Below are positions 1 to 9,735 of a stretch of DNA of 64,000 nt, in pieces. The position numbers were made by a program, and so were the translations under genes. Within the stretch, counting starts at the first letter, position 1. Each line of letters starts with the position of its first letter. The DNA is from Campylobacter sp. MIT 97-5078. GTDB lineage: Bacteria > Campylobacterota > Campylobacteria > Campylobacterales > Campylobacteraceae. The stretch lies in contig NZ_QHLK01000008.1 of the NCBI RefSeq assembly GCF_006864455.1, forward strand, positions 1 to 64,000. The letters run 5' to 3'. Below the pieces are notes generated by a model. That model saw nothing but the letters and a program-made list of their open reading frames with translations. It was not told the DNA's origin and did not search any database.

Positions 1-95
1 TTTTTCTCCTTATTTGTAGTTTTTTAATATATTTTTAGTGACAAAGCAGTTGTTGGTTTTTAAATTGGTTTTTAAAAATGAAAGGGTATTATATC

Positions 96-110
96 AAAAA
101 AAAAAAAAAA
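96..110. repeat. A15 homopolymer upstream of sstT
   Basis: A run of 15 A residues lies about 115 bp before the sstT start, in AT-rich non-coding DNA. It could vary in length by slippage and alter promoter spacing or curvature. No gene reads through it. Nothing else recognisable lies in positions 1-224. Confidence 0.8.
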
Positions 111-224
111 CGAAAGGAAGTTTTTTGAAAAAGTTTGGGAAAAGATAAATAAATTTGAAAAAGTTTTGAATTTAAGCTTGATTTTGCTAAAATTTTGCAA
201 TTTTAAAAGAAAGAAAGGCTTTGC

Positions 225-1446
225 ATGCTTTCAAACCTAATTCACAACTATAAAAATGGCAATTTGATCTTACAAATTTTCATCGGCATCATTACTGGTG
301 TGCTTCTTGGGGCTTTTGTGCCTAAATTTGTGCCTTATATAAGTATTTTGGGCGACTTATTTATAGGAGCTTTAAAGGCTATTGCACCTATTTTAGTTTT
401 TATACTCATAGCAACTTCGCTTTGCACCAAAGACTTTTCTCAAAGCAATCACAAGATGAAAAATGTCATCTTTTTATATATCATCGGCACTTTTTTAGCC
501 TCAGTAAGTGCTGTTATCATAAGCTTTGTATTCCCTGTTGAGCTTGTTTTAAGCGGAGTTGAAAAGGCGAGTAATTCTTCGCCTGAAAGCATAGATATGG
601 TTTTTAAAGACTTGCTTTTTAAGATCGTTGACAATCCGATCAATGCCCTTGCAAATGGCAACTATATAGGCATTTTAACTTGGGCTATAGCCTTTGGTAT
701 GGCGATGAAACATTGCTCAGCTCATGCCAAAGAACTATTTGTTGATATCAATCATGGTGTTTTAAAGATAGTTAATTTCATCGTCAAACTTGCTCCTTTT
801 GGTATCTTTGCCCTAGTGGCTCATTCTATCGCAAGCACTGGTTCAGCTGGCTTGAATAGTTACTTAAAACTGCTTGTAGTGCTTGTTTTGACTATGTTTT
901 TTGTGGCTTTTATCATCAATGCTCTCATCGTTTTTATCGTTACGAAAAAAAATCCTTATCCGCTCATCTTTATCTGCCTTAAACGAAGTGCAGTTTTTGC
1001 CTTTTTCACGCGAAGTTCAGCTGCAAATATCCCTGTAAATATGGCGCTTTGTGAAAAGCTTGGCGTGGATAAAGACTTATATGGGGTTTCTATCCCAATA
1101 GGAGCTACAATAAATATGGCTGGAGCAGCTGTAACCATAGCTGTTTTAAGCCTTGCAGCAGCTCACACTTTAGGCATACATGTTAGCTTTTTTGAAGCTA
1201 TACTTTTAAGTATAATCGCTACTTTTGCAGCGTGTGGGGCTAGTGGGGTGGCTGGAGGCTCTTTACTTCTTATACCTTTTGGCTTGCTCTTTGTTCAATA
1301 TTGACTATGATATCGCTATGCAAGTTGTGGCTGTAGGCTTTGTCATAGGCGTGATACAAGATAGCGTCGAAACAGCCTTAAATAGTTCCACTGATGTTCT
1401 TTTTACAGCGATTTGTTCTCAAAATGAGCTAAATTTAAAGATATAG
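225..1446 (+). pseudogene. sstT: Serine/threonine:Na+ symporter SstT, frameshifted
   Basis: The gene encodes a dicarboxylate/amino acid:cation symporter (DAACS family) that imports serine and threonine with Na+ across the inner membrane. The first frame, 225-1304, gives 359 residues with many hydrophobic helices and the family's small-residue re-entrant regions, including the serine- and glycine-rich signature near residues 315-345. It then ends abruptly. The expected C-terminus ([15 protein letters not shown], then [14 protein letters not shown]) continues in another frame from about 1282 to 1446. One extra base in the T4 run at 1277-1280 explains the break, because removing one T restores a protein of about 406 residues, the normal family length. 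It is either a real null mutation or a base-calling error; the rest of the reading frame is clean. pyrB follows 8 bp later. Confidence 0.85.
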
Positions 1447-1454
1447 GAGAGGCT

Positions 1455-2336
1455 ATGAGACACCTCATCACAACAAAGGATTTTAGTAAAGACGAGGTTT
1501 TAGAGCTTTTTAAGGAAGCGAGCGAGTATTTAGATGAAAAGCCTAGAAATACGCTTAAAGGTAAAAGTATCACGACCATCTTTTTTGAAAACTCAACTCG
1601 CACACTTTCTTCTTTTGAAACAGCCGCAAAAAGACTTGACGCTAAAGTTTTGCGTCTTGATGTCTCAAGATCAAGTTCGAGCAAGGGCGAAACCCTCTTT
1701 GATACAGCTGCAATTTTAGATACGATGAGTCCAAGTGCCATAGTGGTACGTCATCAGCATGCTGGCGTGCCTGCTTCTCTTGCTTCTTATATGCATTGTC
1801 CGGTGTTAAATGGAGGCGACGGCAAGCACGCTCATCCTACACAAGCCCTACTTGATCTTTTCACTATCATGAAAGCTTTTAAGAATGAAGTAGAAAATAA
1901 AACTATCATCATCGTTGGAGATATCAAAAACTCAAGAGTAGCTGCTTCAAATATAGAGCTTTTAAGTCGTTTTGGCTTAAAGATCATCCTAGTTGCTCCG
2001 CCTCATTTTATGCCAAATGTCAAACTTGAAAAAACTTATAAACTTAAAGAAGCGATAGATCAAGCTGATATTATCATGAGCCTTAGGACCCAAACCGAGA
2101 GACATCAAAAGCAAATGTATGGTTCTTTAAAAGACTATGCAAATGATTTTTGTATCACTAAAGAACTGATTAAAGATAAAAAAGTTATCATCTTACACCC
2201 AGGACCAGTGCATAGAAATATAGACATTAGCGATGAAGTATTAGCCGATCCTCGCTCTTTGGTTTTAAAGCAAGTCAAGCACGGCGTAGCCATTAGAATG
2301 GCAGCTTTAAGAAAACTTATCTTAGAAAATGAATAA
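1455..2336 (+). CDS. pyrB: Aspartate carbamoyltransferase catalytic subunit
   Basis: The enzyme condenses carbamoyl phosphate with aspartate to N-carbamoyl-aspartate, the committed step of pyrimidine synthesis, in the cytoplasm. The 293-residue protein has the carbamoyl-phosphate loop FENSTRT (about residues 49-55), the RHQHAG segment near 97-102, the HPTQALLDL motif near 123-131, and HPGPVHRN near 249. Its length is slightly below the usual 300-310. AGGAG precedes the ATG. No regulatory chain (pyrI) is adjacent. pepF begins right at the stop, so the two genes are probably co-transcribed. Confidence 0.95.
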   Translation: MRHLITTKDFSKDEVLELFKEASEYLDEKPRNTLKGKSITTIFFENSTRTLSSFETAAKRLDAKVLRLDVSRSSSSKGETLFDTAAILDTMSPSAIVVRHQHAGVPASLASYMHCPVLNGGDGKHAHPTQALLDLFTIMKAFKNEVENKTIIIVGDIKNSRVAASNIELLSRFGLKIILVAPPHFMPNVKLEKTYKLKEAIDQADIIMSLRTQTERHQKQMYGSLKDYANDFCITKELIKDKKVIILHPGPVHRNIDISDEVLADPRSLVLKQVKHGVAIRMAALRKLILENE

Positions 2337-2343
2337 AGGAAAA

Positions 2344-4068
2344 ATGATAATGAAAGAAAATTGGAATTTAAAGCATTTATTTGAAAATGAAAATGAGCTT
2401 GAAAAAGCCATACAAGAGACACAAAAACAAAGCGAAGCTTTTAAGCAAAACTATAAAAATAAGCTTGAAATGTTTTCTTGTCAAGATTTTGAAAAAGTTA
2501 TAAAAGAGTATGAAAAGCTTTTAATCAAAGTTGGTAAAATCATGACTTATGCGTATTTAAATTTTGCAAGCGATACAAGTAAGGGTAGCTTTTTAGCAAA
2601 ATGTGAAAATGAATGCAAACAAAGTGAGGAAAATTTACTCTTTTTCGAACTTGAGTTTTGCGAGTTAAACGAAGTAAAAAGCAAAGAATTTGCAAACAAT
2701 TTAAAAGAATATAGCTTTTATCTCAATAATCTTTTAAAAAACAAAAAACACAAACTCAGCCAAAAAGAAGAGCGAATCATCTTAAATCTTTCAAACACAG
2801 GAGCACAAGCTTTTTCAAGGCTATTTGATGAAAGCCTAGCAAGGCTTAAAATCCCTTTTGAAAACGAACTTTTAAGCGAAGAAGAAATATTGAGCAAAAT
2901 GTCAAATGCTGATAGAAAGGTGCGTAAAAAGGCTGCAAAAGCTTTTAGCAAAGCACTTGAAAAAAATGCCCCGCTTTTAACTTATATCTACAATATGATA
3001 AAAACTGAAAGAGCAAGTATTTGCAAGCTAAGAGGCTTTAAAAATGCTGAAGAACCAAGACATTTAAGCAATCAAATTTCACAAAATAGCGTTGATGCAC
3101 TTATCAACTGCACAGAAAAAAACTTTGATTTAGTCAGCAAATTTTATAAAAAGAAAAAGCAAATTTTAGGCTTTAAAACGCTTAAAGATTATGATCGATA
3201 CGCTCCTATTGGTAAGGATGTTAGCATGGAGTTTAGCGAGGCAAAAAGCATAGTTTTAAAAGCCTTTAAAAATTTCAGCCCGGCTTTTTTTAACATAGCA
3301 AATGAAGCTTTTGAAAAAGAATGGATTGATATTTACCCAAAAGAAGGCAAAAGAGGTGGGGCATTTTCACATTCAGCCACGCCTGATACGCACCCTTATA
3401 TCTTGCTTAACTATACCAAAAAAAGACGCGATCTTTTTACTCTTGCTCATGAGCTTGGACATACCATACATCAAAAACTTTCTTATAATGTGAGCTATCT
3501 TAATCAAGACACGCCCCTAACCACAGCTGAAACAGCTTCAGTTTTTGCTGAAATGCTTGTTTTTGATCTCTTAAAAAAAGAGCTAAAAAAAGATGAGCTT
3601 ATAGGGCTTTATGCAGCAAAGATTGAAGATATTTTTGCTACACTTTACAGACAGATCAATTTTACCACCTTTGAACGCAAAATTCACGCTCATACTGAAG
3701 AACTTAGCACCAAAAAAATCAATGAAATTTGGATGCAAGAAAGTAAAAAAATGTTTCAAGATAGCGTAATTTTAGGCAAAAGATACGCTTCTTGGTGGTC
3801 TTATATCCCACATTTTATCCATAGTCCATTTTATTGCTATGCTTATGCTTATGCTCAGCTTCTTGTTTTGGCTTTATATGGGCTTTATAAGAGTAAAAAA
3901 TGCGAAAATTTCACCGAGCTTTATATCAAAATGCTATCTTTAGGAGGCAGTAAGGATCCAAAAGAGCTTATTGGTATGTTTGGCTTTGATATAGAAGATA
4001 AGTATTTTTGGGATATAGGCATAAAAGAGATAAAAAAACTTGTTGATGAATTTATGGAGCTTGAATGA
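2344..4068 (+). CDS. pepF: Oligoendopeptidase F, M3 family zinc metallopeptidase
   Basis: This is a cytoplasmic zinc peptidase of the M3B/PepF family that degrades short peptides. The protein is about 574 residues, within the family range. It carries the metal-binding HELGH motif in LAHELGHTIHQ (about residue 375) and a downstream Glu in TAETASVFAEM that supplies the third zinc ligand. An in-frame ATG at 2329 overlaps the pyrB stop, but AAAGGA at 2335-2340 lies downstream of it, so translation should start at 2344 or 2350 (spacing 3 or 9). The stop overlaps the next ATG. Confidence 0.92.
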   Translation: MIMKENWNLKHLFENENELEKAIQETQKQSEAFKQNYKNKLEMFSCQDFEKVIKEYEKLLIKVGKIMTYAYLNFASDTSKGSFLAKCENECKQSEENLLFFELEFCELNEVKSKEFANNLKEYSFYLNNLLKNKKHKLSQKEERIILNLSNTGAQAFSRLFDESLARLKIPFENELLSEEEILSKMSNADRKVRKKAAKAFSKALEKNAPLLTYIYNMIKTERASICKLRGFKNAEEPRHLSNQISQNSVDALINCTEKNFDLVSKFYKKKKQILGFKTLKDYDRYAPIGKDVSMEFSEAKSIVLKAFKNFSPAFFNIANEAFEKEWIDIYPKEGKRGGAFSHSATPDTHPYILLNYTKKRRDLFTLAHELGHTIHQKLSYNVSYLNQDTPLTTAETASVFAEMLVFDLLKKELKKDELIGLYAAKIEDIFATLYRQINFTTFERKIHAHTEELSTKKINEIWMQESKKMFQDSVILGKRYASWWSYIPHFIHSPFYCYAYAYAQLLVLALYGLYKSKKCENFTELYIKMLSLGGSKDPKELIGMFGFDIEDKYFWDIGIKEIKKLVDEFMELE

Positions 4069-4511
4069 AAGTAGAAAATTTCCTTGCTAATGCTGATTTT
4101 GTAAAACTTATGCAAAAACATTGCTTTGAGGTTATCAAAAGCTTAATAACTCAAAAAAGCGAATTTGGTGTAGTTGCAAAGACAAAATTTATCGATTTTG
4201 ATCCACCTTTGCCCGAGCATTTAGACCTTAAAAAAAATCCTTATGCTCTGTTTGCTTTGGCTGGTTATACCTTTGAAAGCATTGAACTTAATGAAGAGCA
4301 AATCACCTTTCATGCTGGTTTTGGACTTGATGATTTTGCTACCTTTGTAAGCATTGATCTAGGAGCGATCACACAAATTCAGATCGAAAATGATGTTGTT
4401 TTTGTGAATTTTTCTCATTATGAAAGAAAAAAAGATGATAAGGAGCTCACTCAAAACTCGATCAATATCTTTTTAAAAAATCCAAAAAACAAAGACAGCC
4501 TTAAGAAATGA
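4065..4511 (+). CDS. Conserved Campylobacter protein of unknown function
   Basis: A 148-residue soluble protein without signal peptide or membrane segment. I recognise no catalytic motif. The centre, around residues 60-115, alternates hydrophobic and acidic residues as in a beta-rich domain, and the C-terminus is lysine- and asparagine-rich. It overlaps pepF by 4 bp (ATGA) and the helicase gene by 4 bp, so it is translationally coupled to both. The same three-gene order occurs in C. jejuni, which supports a real gene; its function cannot be inferred. Confidence 0.8.
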   Translation: MKVENFLANADFVKLMQKHCFEVIKSLITQKSEFGVVAKTKFIDFDPPLPEHLDLKKNPYALFALAGYTFESIELNEEQITFHAGFGLDDFATFVSIDLGAITQIQIENDVVFVNFSHYERKKDDKELTQNSINIFLKNPKNKDSLKK

Positions 4512-6598
4512 AACTCTTTGAAGGACTAAATGAGAGCCAAAAAGAGGCTGCAAGCCACCTTGAAGGAGCTATGTTAATCCTAGCTGGAGCAGGCTCTGGA
4601 AAAACTAAAACCATCACCACCCGCCTAGCTTATTTAATCGATGAAATAGGCATTGACGCAAACCAAAGTCTAACTTTAACCTTTACAAACAAAGCCGCAA
4701 ATGTGATGAAAAGCAGAGCCTTAGCACTCATTCAAAAACAAAAGCTTGCTAGTCCTCTACTTTGCACTTTTCATAAATTTGGACTTTTATTTTTAAGGCT
4801 TCATATAGAAAAACTTGGACGTAAGAATGATTTTATTATCATTGATAGTGAGGATAAAAAACGCATTATAAAAGAACTAATCAATGAGGATAAAAAGCTT
4901 TCAAGCTCAACTTTAAGCGCGTATATCTCAAAACTTAAAAACGAAGCTAAGAGTGTAAAGGATTTTTTTAAAGACTTAGAACTCCTTAAAAACCAAAATC
5001 CAAATCCAGACACTAATCCAAACCCAGACACTCTTGAAGAGCTTGCACGAGTATATAAGCTCTATGAGACTTTTTTACTGCAAAATAATCTTGTGGATTT
5101 TGATGATTTGTTGCTTTTAACAAGTAAGATTTTAAATGTTGATGAAAATTTTAAAAAAGAGCAAAGCAAGCACTATCAATACATAATGGTTGATGAATAT
5201 CAAGATACAAATGCCTTACAATACACCATCTTACAAAGCCTTTGTGCAACGCATCAAAATATAGTCGTTGTAGGCGATGATGATCAAAGCATTTATGCTT
5301 GGCGTGGAGCAAGGATAGAAAATATCTTAAATTTTCAAAAGCAGTTTGATAAGGTTAAACTTATAAAATTAGAGCATAATTACCGCTCAAGCTCTCAAAT
5401 TCTAAAAGCTGCAAACGCCTTGATAGCCAACAATGAAACAAGGTTAGGAAAAACGCTCATCAGCACTAAAAATGAGGGCGAAGAAGTGCAAATCATAGAA
5501 AATTTTGATGAAAAAGCTGAAGCTAGTTATATCGCTTCAAAGATCAAAAAACTTCTCTCTCAAGGTATAAAAGCAAGTGAAATTGCCATACTTTACAGGG
5601 TGAATGCCCTTTCTCGCTCGCTTGAAGAAGCTTTTATGCGTGAAAAAATCCCTTTTAAGATACTTAGCGGAATTCGTTTTTATGAAAGAGCGGAGATTAA
5701 GGATATGATCTCTTATCTTAGACTTATTCATAATCCGCACGATAACTTTTCATTTAAACGTATCATCAACCGTCCAAAACGAGGCTTTGGCAATAAGGCT
5801 TTAGAAAAACTTGAAAATTTAGGCAAAACCCAAAAAAAATCACTTTTTCAAGCCCTTTTAAGCGTGCTTGATACGAATTTTTTCAGTGCAAAGCTCAATG
5901 AAGAATTAAAAAATTTTGCAAACGAGCTTAAAAACTTGCGTGAATTAAGCCAAAATACAGATTTAAAGACTTTATTTGTAAGTTTTGAAAAAAGCTTTGG
6001 CTTAAAGGAGTATTATAAAAATCTCATTGATGGCGAGGATAGAGTGCAAAATATGGACGAGTTTTTTGCCAGCCTTAAAGAAAAAGCAAGAGAGTATGAA
6101 AGCTTAGAGGACTTGCTTAATGAAATTTCCTTACTTAGCGATCAAGATGATTTAGAAGGCGAAAGTGTTTTTTTGATGAGCATACACGCAAGCAAGGGGC
6201 TTGAGTTTGATTATGTTTTTATTATAGGGCTTGAGGAAGGCTTTTTTCCTTTACAAAATGATATAAACGAGCTTGAAGAAGAACGAAGACTTGCGTATGT
6301 AGCCATTACAAGAGCTAAAAAAGGCTTGTTTTTAAGCCATGCTCACTCGAGGTTTTTTAGAAGTTCAAGAGCACAAATTCGCAAAAGTAGATTCTTAGAT
6401 GAAATCACAAATGAAAACAAAGATAAAAAAGAAGAGTCAAAAAATACCGAATTTAAGAAAGGTGATTTGATCAAACACAAAATTTTTGGTATAGGTAGGG
6501 TAGTGAGTGTGATTAACAAAGGCGAATTAAAACTTGGCATAAATTTTGGTGGCATAGAACGAACCTTACTTGCTTCTTTTGTAGAAAAAATTTCATGA
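4508..6598 (+). CDS. UvrD/Rep-family ATP-dependent DNA helicase
   Basis: An SF1A 3'-5' DNA helicase, likely acting in repair or replication restart. The 696-residue protein has a Q-motif ([10 protein letters not shown]), Walker A AGAGSGKT (about residues 27-34), TFTNKAA (Ia), DEYQDTN (Walker B, II), [13 protein letters not shown] (III), YRSS (IV) and VAITRAKK (VI). The C-terminus has a small [16 protein letters not shown] segment like the Tudor-like tail of PcrA/UvrD. An 18-bp direct repeat lies in the 1B region. I would not choose between UvrD, Rep and PcrA from sequence alone. Confidence 0.93.
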   Translation: MKLFEGLNESQKEAASHLEGAMLILAGAGSGKTKTITTRLAYLIDEIGIDANQSLTLTFTNKAANVMKSRALALIQKQKLASPLLCTFHKFGLLFLRLHIEKLGRKNDFIIIDSEDKKRIIKELINEDKKLSSSTLSAYISKLKNEAKSVKDFFKDLELLKNQNPNPDTNPNPDTLEELARVYKLYETFLLQNNLVDFDDLLLLTSKILNVDENFKKEQSKHYQYIMVDEYQDTNALQYTILQSLCATHQNIVVVGDDDQSIYAWRGARIENILNFQKQFDKVKLIKLEHNYRSSSQILKAANALIANNETRLGKTLISTKNEGEEVQIIENFDEKAEASYIASKIKKLLSQGIKASEIAILYRVNALSRSLEEAFMREKIPFKILSGIRFYERAEIKDMISYLRLIHNPHDNFSFKRIINRPKRGFGNKALEKLENLGKTQKKSLFQALLSVLDTNFFSAKLNEELKNFANELKNLRELSQNTDLKTLFVSFEKSFGLKEYYKNLIDGEDRVQNMDEFFASLKEKAREYESLEDLLNEISLLSDQDDLEGESVFLMSIHASKGLEFDYVFIIGLEEGFFPLQNDINELEEERRLAYVAITRAKKGLFLSHAHSRFFRSSRAQIRKSRFLDEITNENKDKKEESKNTEFKKGDLIKHKIFGIGRVVSVINKGELKLGINFGGIERTLLASFVEKIS
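4997..5032 (+). repeat. Two tandem 18-bp units inside the helicase gene
   Basis: Two adjacent 18-bp units differ by one base and encode the hexapeptide NPNPDT twice ([12 protein letters not shown]). They lie between conserved motifs, in the 1B region, where a length change would keep frame. A short slippage duplication is the simplest origin. Confidence 0.85.
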
Positions 6599-7407
6599 AC
6601 AAACTTTTTGTAGCGTATAAACCAGCAAATATTAGCTCAAACGCCTTTTTAAGCACTTTAAAGAAAAAATACAAAGTCAAAAAAGCAGGCTTTTCAGGCA
6701 CACTTGATCCCTTCGCAAAAGGTGTTTTAATCATCGCTTTTAATCAATATACCAAACTCTTTCGCTTTTTAGACAAAACGCCTAAACATTACAAAGCAAC
6801 GATTTGGCTAGGAGCAAGCTCAAAAAGTCTTGATAAACACAATATCACAGAATTAACCTTGCCTTTAGCCTTTAGCAAAGAACAAATCAAAAGCACGCTT
6901 ATCAAAGGCGAACTTGAGTTTATCCCACCTCAATTTAGTGCTAAAAGAGTGCAAGGAAAAAGAGCCTATGAGCTAGCTAAAAGAGGCGAAAAAGCTGAAC
7001 TTAAAACATGCAAAATGCACATTTATGAGTGTAAAATGCTACATTACATGCACCCTTTTTTAAGCATAGAGCTTAGCGTTAGTGAGGGTGCATATGTAAG
7101 GTCATATTGTGAAATTATCGCTTTAAAGCTTGGCGTAAAAGCCACTTTAAGTGCACTTGAAAGACTAAGTGAGGGAAAATTTGTATATAATGATGAAAAA
7201 AGCTTAAATGTGCTAGAATATTTAAATTTAAAACAAAACTCGCTTTTAGATTTAAATAAGCTTGAAAATGGCACAAAAATCAATCTTGATGAGCTTGAAA
7301 TTCAAGATGAGGGTGAGTATTTTATCGAGGATAAGGATTTTTTTAGTGTGATTCGCATCAAGGATAAAAAAGTAACTTATCTTTTAAACAAGGTGGAAAA
7401 ATGTTGA
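6595..7407 (+). CDS. truB: tRNA pseudouridine-55 synthase
   Basis: The enzyme converts U55 of the tRNA T-loop to pseudouridine. The N-terminus shows the TruB signature with the catalytic Asp in GTLDPFAKG (Asp38) and an [10 protein letters not shown] start equivalent to the family KPxGxTS. Further motifs are [15 protein letters not shown] (about residues 118-132) and GAYVRSYCE (about 166). At 270 residues it lies at the short end, with a reduced PUA-like tail. It overlaps the helicase stop by 4 bp and csrA by 7 bp. Confidence 0.94.
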   Translation: MNKLFVAYKPANISSNAFLSTLKKKYKVKKAGFSGTLDPFAKGVLIIAFNQYTKLFRFLDKTPKHYKATIWLGASSKSLDKHNITELTLPLAFSKEQIKSTLIKGELEFIPPQFSAKRVQGKRAYELAKRGEKAELKTCKMHIYECKMLHYMHPFLSIELSVSEGAYVRSYCEIIALKLGVKATLSALERLSEGKFVYNDEKSLNVLEYLNLKQNSLLDLNKLENGTKINLDELEIQDEGEYFIEDKDFFSVIRIKDKKVTYLLNKVEKC

Positions 7408-7634
7408 TTTTATCAAGAAAAGAAAATGAAAGCGTGCAAATTGGCGAGGATGTAGAAATCAAAATCATTCAAATTGGCAAGGGATATGTTAAAATAGGTA
7501 TAGAAGCACCAAGGTCTTTAATGATACTGAGAAAAGAGCTTATCACACAGATTAAGGATGAAAACCTACACTCTATCATCAGCTCTGATATCAAACTTGA
7601 TAATCTAAGTCAAAAGCTAAAGCAAAACAAATGA
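7401..7634 (+). CDS. csrA: Carbon storage regulator CsrA
   Basis: A dimeric RNA-binding translational regulator; in Campylobacter it is known to repress flaA translation and is antagonised by FliW. The 77-residue product starts [11 protein letters not shown], has the VKIGIEAP core and ends with a polar tail, all typical. RNA-contacting residues of the first and last strands (Leu-Ser-Arg near 4-6 and Arg near 44) are present. It overlaps truB at the 5' end and ispE by 4 bp at the 3' end, so its expression is tied to housekeeping genes. Confidence 0.95.
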   Translation: MLILSRKENESVQIGEDVEIKIIQIGKGYVKIGIEAPRSLMILRKELITQIKDENLHSIISSDIKLDNLSQKLKQNK

Positions 7635-8389
7635 AAGCGTATGCCAAGGCAAATCTTTTTTTAAAACTTATTGGACTTGATGAGAGAAACTATCATCTTT
7701 TACACTCTCGTTTTATCTTGCTTTATGATTTTTTTGATGAGCTCTTTTTAAGCACTGAAAAATCAAAGGCTGGCTTTGAGATTATAAGTGATTTTTACTG
7801 CGAAGATAATATCATTTTCAAAGCTTTTAACGCACTTTGCAAAGCTGGATTTAAAAACGAGCTTGAAGAATGCTTTGCCAAATATAGCCTCAAACTCATC
7901 AAAAATATCCCTCAAGGTGGGGGACTTGGCGGAGGAAGTAGCGATGCAGCTAGCTTTTTAATGCTAATGAATGAGACTTTAAATTTAAAAATTCCTCAAG
8001 AAAAACTTATGCAAATTGGCTTTTCTTTAGGTTCTGATGTGCCGTTTTTTTTAAGCCGATATAAGTGTGCTAATGTCAGTGGCACAGGGCAGTTCATTAC
8101 AGAGTTTGAAGATGATTTACCAAAACTTGAATTTATTTTTCCAGATATAGAGTGCAAAACCCCTTTGATTTACAAAGAATTTGATCATAACCCACATGAT
8201 TATAAAGCCAATGAAAAGCTTGCTTCAAAGCTTATCACACTTAAAAATCATGAACTTTTTGAGCATAAAAATACGCACTTAAATGATTTATTTACAATTT
8301 GTGTAAAATTATATCCTAAAATGCTTTCTTTTATGCAGGAAAACTTTTTTTTGAGTGGTAGTGGAAGTAGCGTATTTAAGGTGGTTTGA
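7631..8389 (+). CDS. ispE: 4-diphosphocytidyl-2-C-methyl-D-erythritol kinase
   Basis: A GHMP-family kinase that phosphorylates CDP-methylerythritol in the MEP route to isoprenoids. The ATP-binding glycine-rich loop appears as [14 protein letters not shown] (about residues 94-107), and the C-terminal LSGSGSSVF supplies the third GHMP motif. N-terminal [10 protein letters not shown] is the family's first motif. It is 252 residues, somewhat short. It overlaps csrA by 4 bp and smpB by one base (TGATG). Confidence 0.93.
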   Translation: MKAYAKANLFLKLIGLDERNYHLLHSRFILLYDFFDELFLSTEKSKAGFEIISDFYCEDNIIFKAFNALCKAGFKNELEECFAKYSLKLIKNIPQGGGLGGGSSDAASFLMLMNETLNLKIPQEKLMQIGFSLGSDVPFFLSRYKCANVSGTGQFITEFEDDLPKLEFIFPDIECKTPLIYKEFDHNPHDYKANEKLASKLITLKNHELFEHKNTHLNDLFTICVKLYPKMLSFMQENFFLSGSGSSVFKVV

Positions 8390-8838
8390 TGAAGATTATT
8401 GCACGCAATAAAAAGGCTTTATTTGATTATGCCATACTTGAACGTTTTGAAGCTGGAATGGTGCTTAAAGGAAGTGAAGTTGTGGCTTTAAGGGCTGGCA
8501 GAGCGAATTTAAAAGATTCTTTTGTAAGAGTGATTAAGGGCGAACTTTTTTTGCTTAATGCTCACATTTCTCATCTTAGCACAACAAATTCACATTTTAA
8601 ACACGAAGAAAGAAGAGCAAGAAAACTTTTAATGCATAGAAAACAAATCGACAAACTTTTTGGCAAAGTCTCACAAGATGGCTTAACCTTAGTCGTTTTA
8701 GAACTATATTTTAACGTCAAAAACAAAGTCAAAGCAAGCTTAGCCCTAGCCAAGGGCAAAACTTTACATGATAAAAGAGAAGTTTTAAAGAAAAAACAAG
8801 CTGATCTTGAAGCAAGAGCAGCTTTAAAGGGGATATAA
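8389..8838 (+). CDS. smpB: SsrA-binding protein SmpB
   Basis: SmpB binds tmRNA and delivers it to stalled ribosomes for trans-translation. The protein, 149 residues from the ATG at 8389, shows the core [23 protein letters not shown] in two stretches, the loop that contacts the tRNA-like domain, and the basic C-terminal tail [20 protein letters not shown] that enters the mRNA channel. An in-frame TTG at 8386 is less likely, since the ATG overlaps the ispE stop in the common TGATG arrangement. No tmRNA gene is seen in the window. Confidence 0.95.
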   Translation: MKIIARNKKALFDYAILERFEAGMVLKGSEVVALRAGRANLKDSFVRVIKGELFLLNAHISHLSTTNSHFKHEERRARKLLMHRKQIDKLFGKVSQDGLTLVVLELYFNVKNKVKASLALAKGKTLHDKREVLKKKQADLEARAALKGI

Positions 8839-8840
8839 AA

Positions 8841-9458
8841 TTGAAAGCATTTTATGTAAAAGCCTTACTTTTAGGTATATTAAGCCTTTTTTTCATCGCC
8901 TGTAAAAATCAAGAACAAGTGCAAAATGACTTTTTGTTTGATGAGTATCAAAAAGGCGATGAACTTGTTTTACAAAACGTCAATGGAGGCAGTAAAACAC
9001 TTATAAGAACTCAAAATGGCTTTGTTATCAAGGGTGAAGAAGGAAAAATCATCATGCTTGATTTTTTTGGCACTTTTTGTGCACCGTGTAAAGAAGAGGC
9101 AAGTTATTTAACTCAACTTTGGAAAAATAATGCTAAGGATTTTGTCCTCATTGGCTTAACGCATTTTGAAAGCGTGAGTGATGAAGCTGTGAGGCAGTTT
9201 GCTCATGATTTTGGAGCGTTTTATTTCTTAAGTAATTCAGATCAAAACGAAAGGATTATCGCTCAAGTCTTAAAAGATATAAATTATCAAAATATGGAAC
9301 AGCTCCCTTTTAAAGTCGTGCTTCAAAACGGAGAGTATCAAGACTTAAGCGATTACTATAATAGCTCTAAAAGTGTGAAATTTTATCTTGGAAAGATTCC
9401 AACCGAGCTTATGCAAAAGGATTTAAATACGATCAAGGAAAAAAATGCCAAAAACTGA
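8841..9458 (+). CDS. Thioredoxin-like (TlpA-type) lipoprotein
   Basis: A predicted membrane-anchored thiol-disulfide protein facing the periplasm. The N-terminus is a lipoprotein signal: basic MKAFYVK, a hydrophobic stretch, then a lipobox ending FFIAC at residue 21. The thioredoxin fold follows, with the redox motif in FGTFCAPCKEE (CAPC, about residues 76-79). A conserved Pro lies in QLPFKVV. The start codon is TTG, preceded by AAAGGGGAT. It overlaps clpS by 14 bp. Partner proteins cannot be inferred; TlpA relatives act in cytochrome c maturation or disulfide reduction. Confidence 0.85.
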   Translation: MKAFYVKALLLGILSLFFIACKNQEQVQNDFLFDEYQKGDELVLQNVNGGSKTLIRTQNGFVIKGEEGKIIMLDFFGTFCAPCKEEASYLTQLWKNNAKDFVLIGLTHFESVSDEAVRQFAHDFGAFYFLSNSDQNERIIAQVLKDINYQNMEQLPFKVVLQNGEYQDLSDYYNSSKSVKFYLGKIPTELMQKDLNTIKEKNAKN

Positions 9459-9735
9459 AAGTCTTGAAAAGCTAGAACTTAGCGAACCAAAGATGTTTAA
9501 GCTTTTACTTTTAAATGATGAAGTTACGACTATGGACTTTGTGATCGAGATTTTAATGGATATTTTTCATTTTGATTTAGATGCTGCAAGTCGCCTTATG
9601 TTTGAAATTCATTATCAAGGAAGTGGAGTATGTGGAGTATATACCGAAGAAATCGCCCTTTCAAAACAAAAACAAGTTGAACAAGCTGCTAAAATAGCTA
9701 ATTTTCCACTTCAAACAAGGATAGAAGAAGAATGA
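9445..9735 (+). CDS. clpS: ClpS, N-degron adaptor of ClpAP
   Basis: ClpS recognises primary destabilising N-terminal residues (Leu, Phe, Tyr, Trp) and hands substrates to ClpA. The 96-residue protein carries the binding-pocket signature LLLNDEVTTMDFVIEIL and the later HYQGSGVCGVYTEEIA segment, followed by a typical last helix. It sits immediately before clpA (4-bp overlap), and aat comes next, so recognition, unfolding and degron tagging are encoded together. Confidence 0.95.
   Translation: MPKTESLEKLELSEPKMFKLLLLNDEVTTMDFVIEILMDIFHFDLDAASRLMFEIHYQGSGVCGVYTEEIALSKQKQVEQAAKIANFPLQTRIEEE

Noticed and set aside
2329-2343. ATG at 2329 as the pepF start
   Set aside because: The AAAGGA ribosome-binding site lies downstream of it, so later ATGs fit better.
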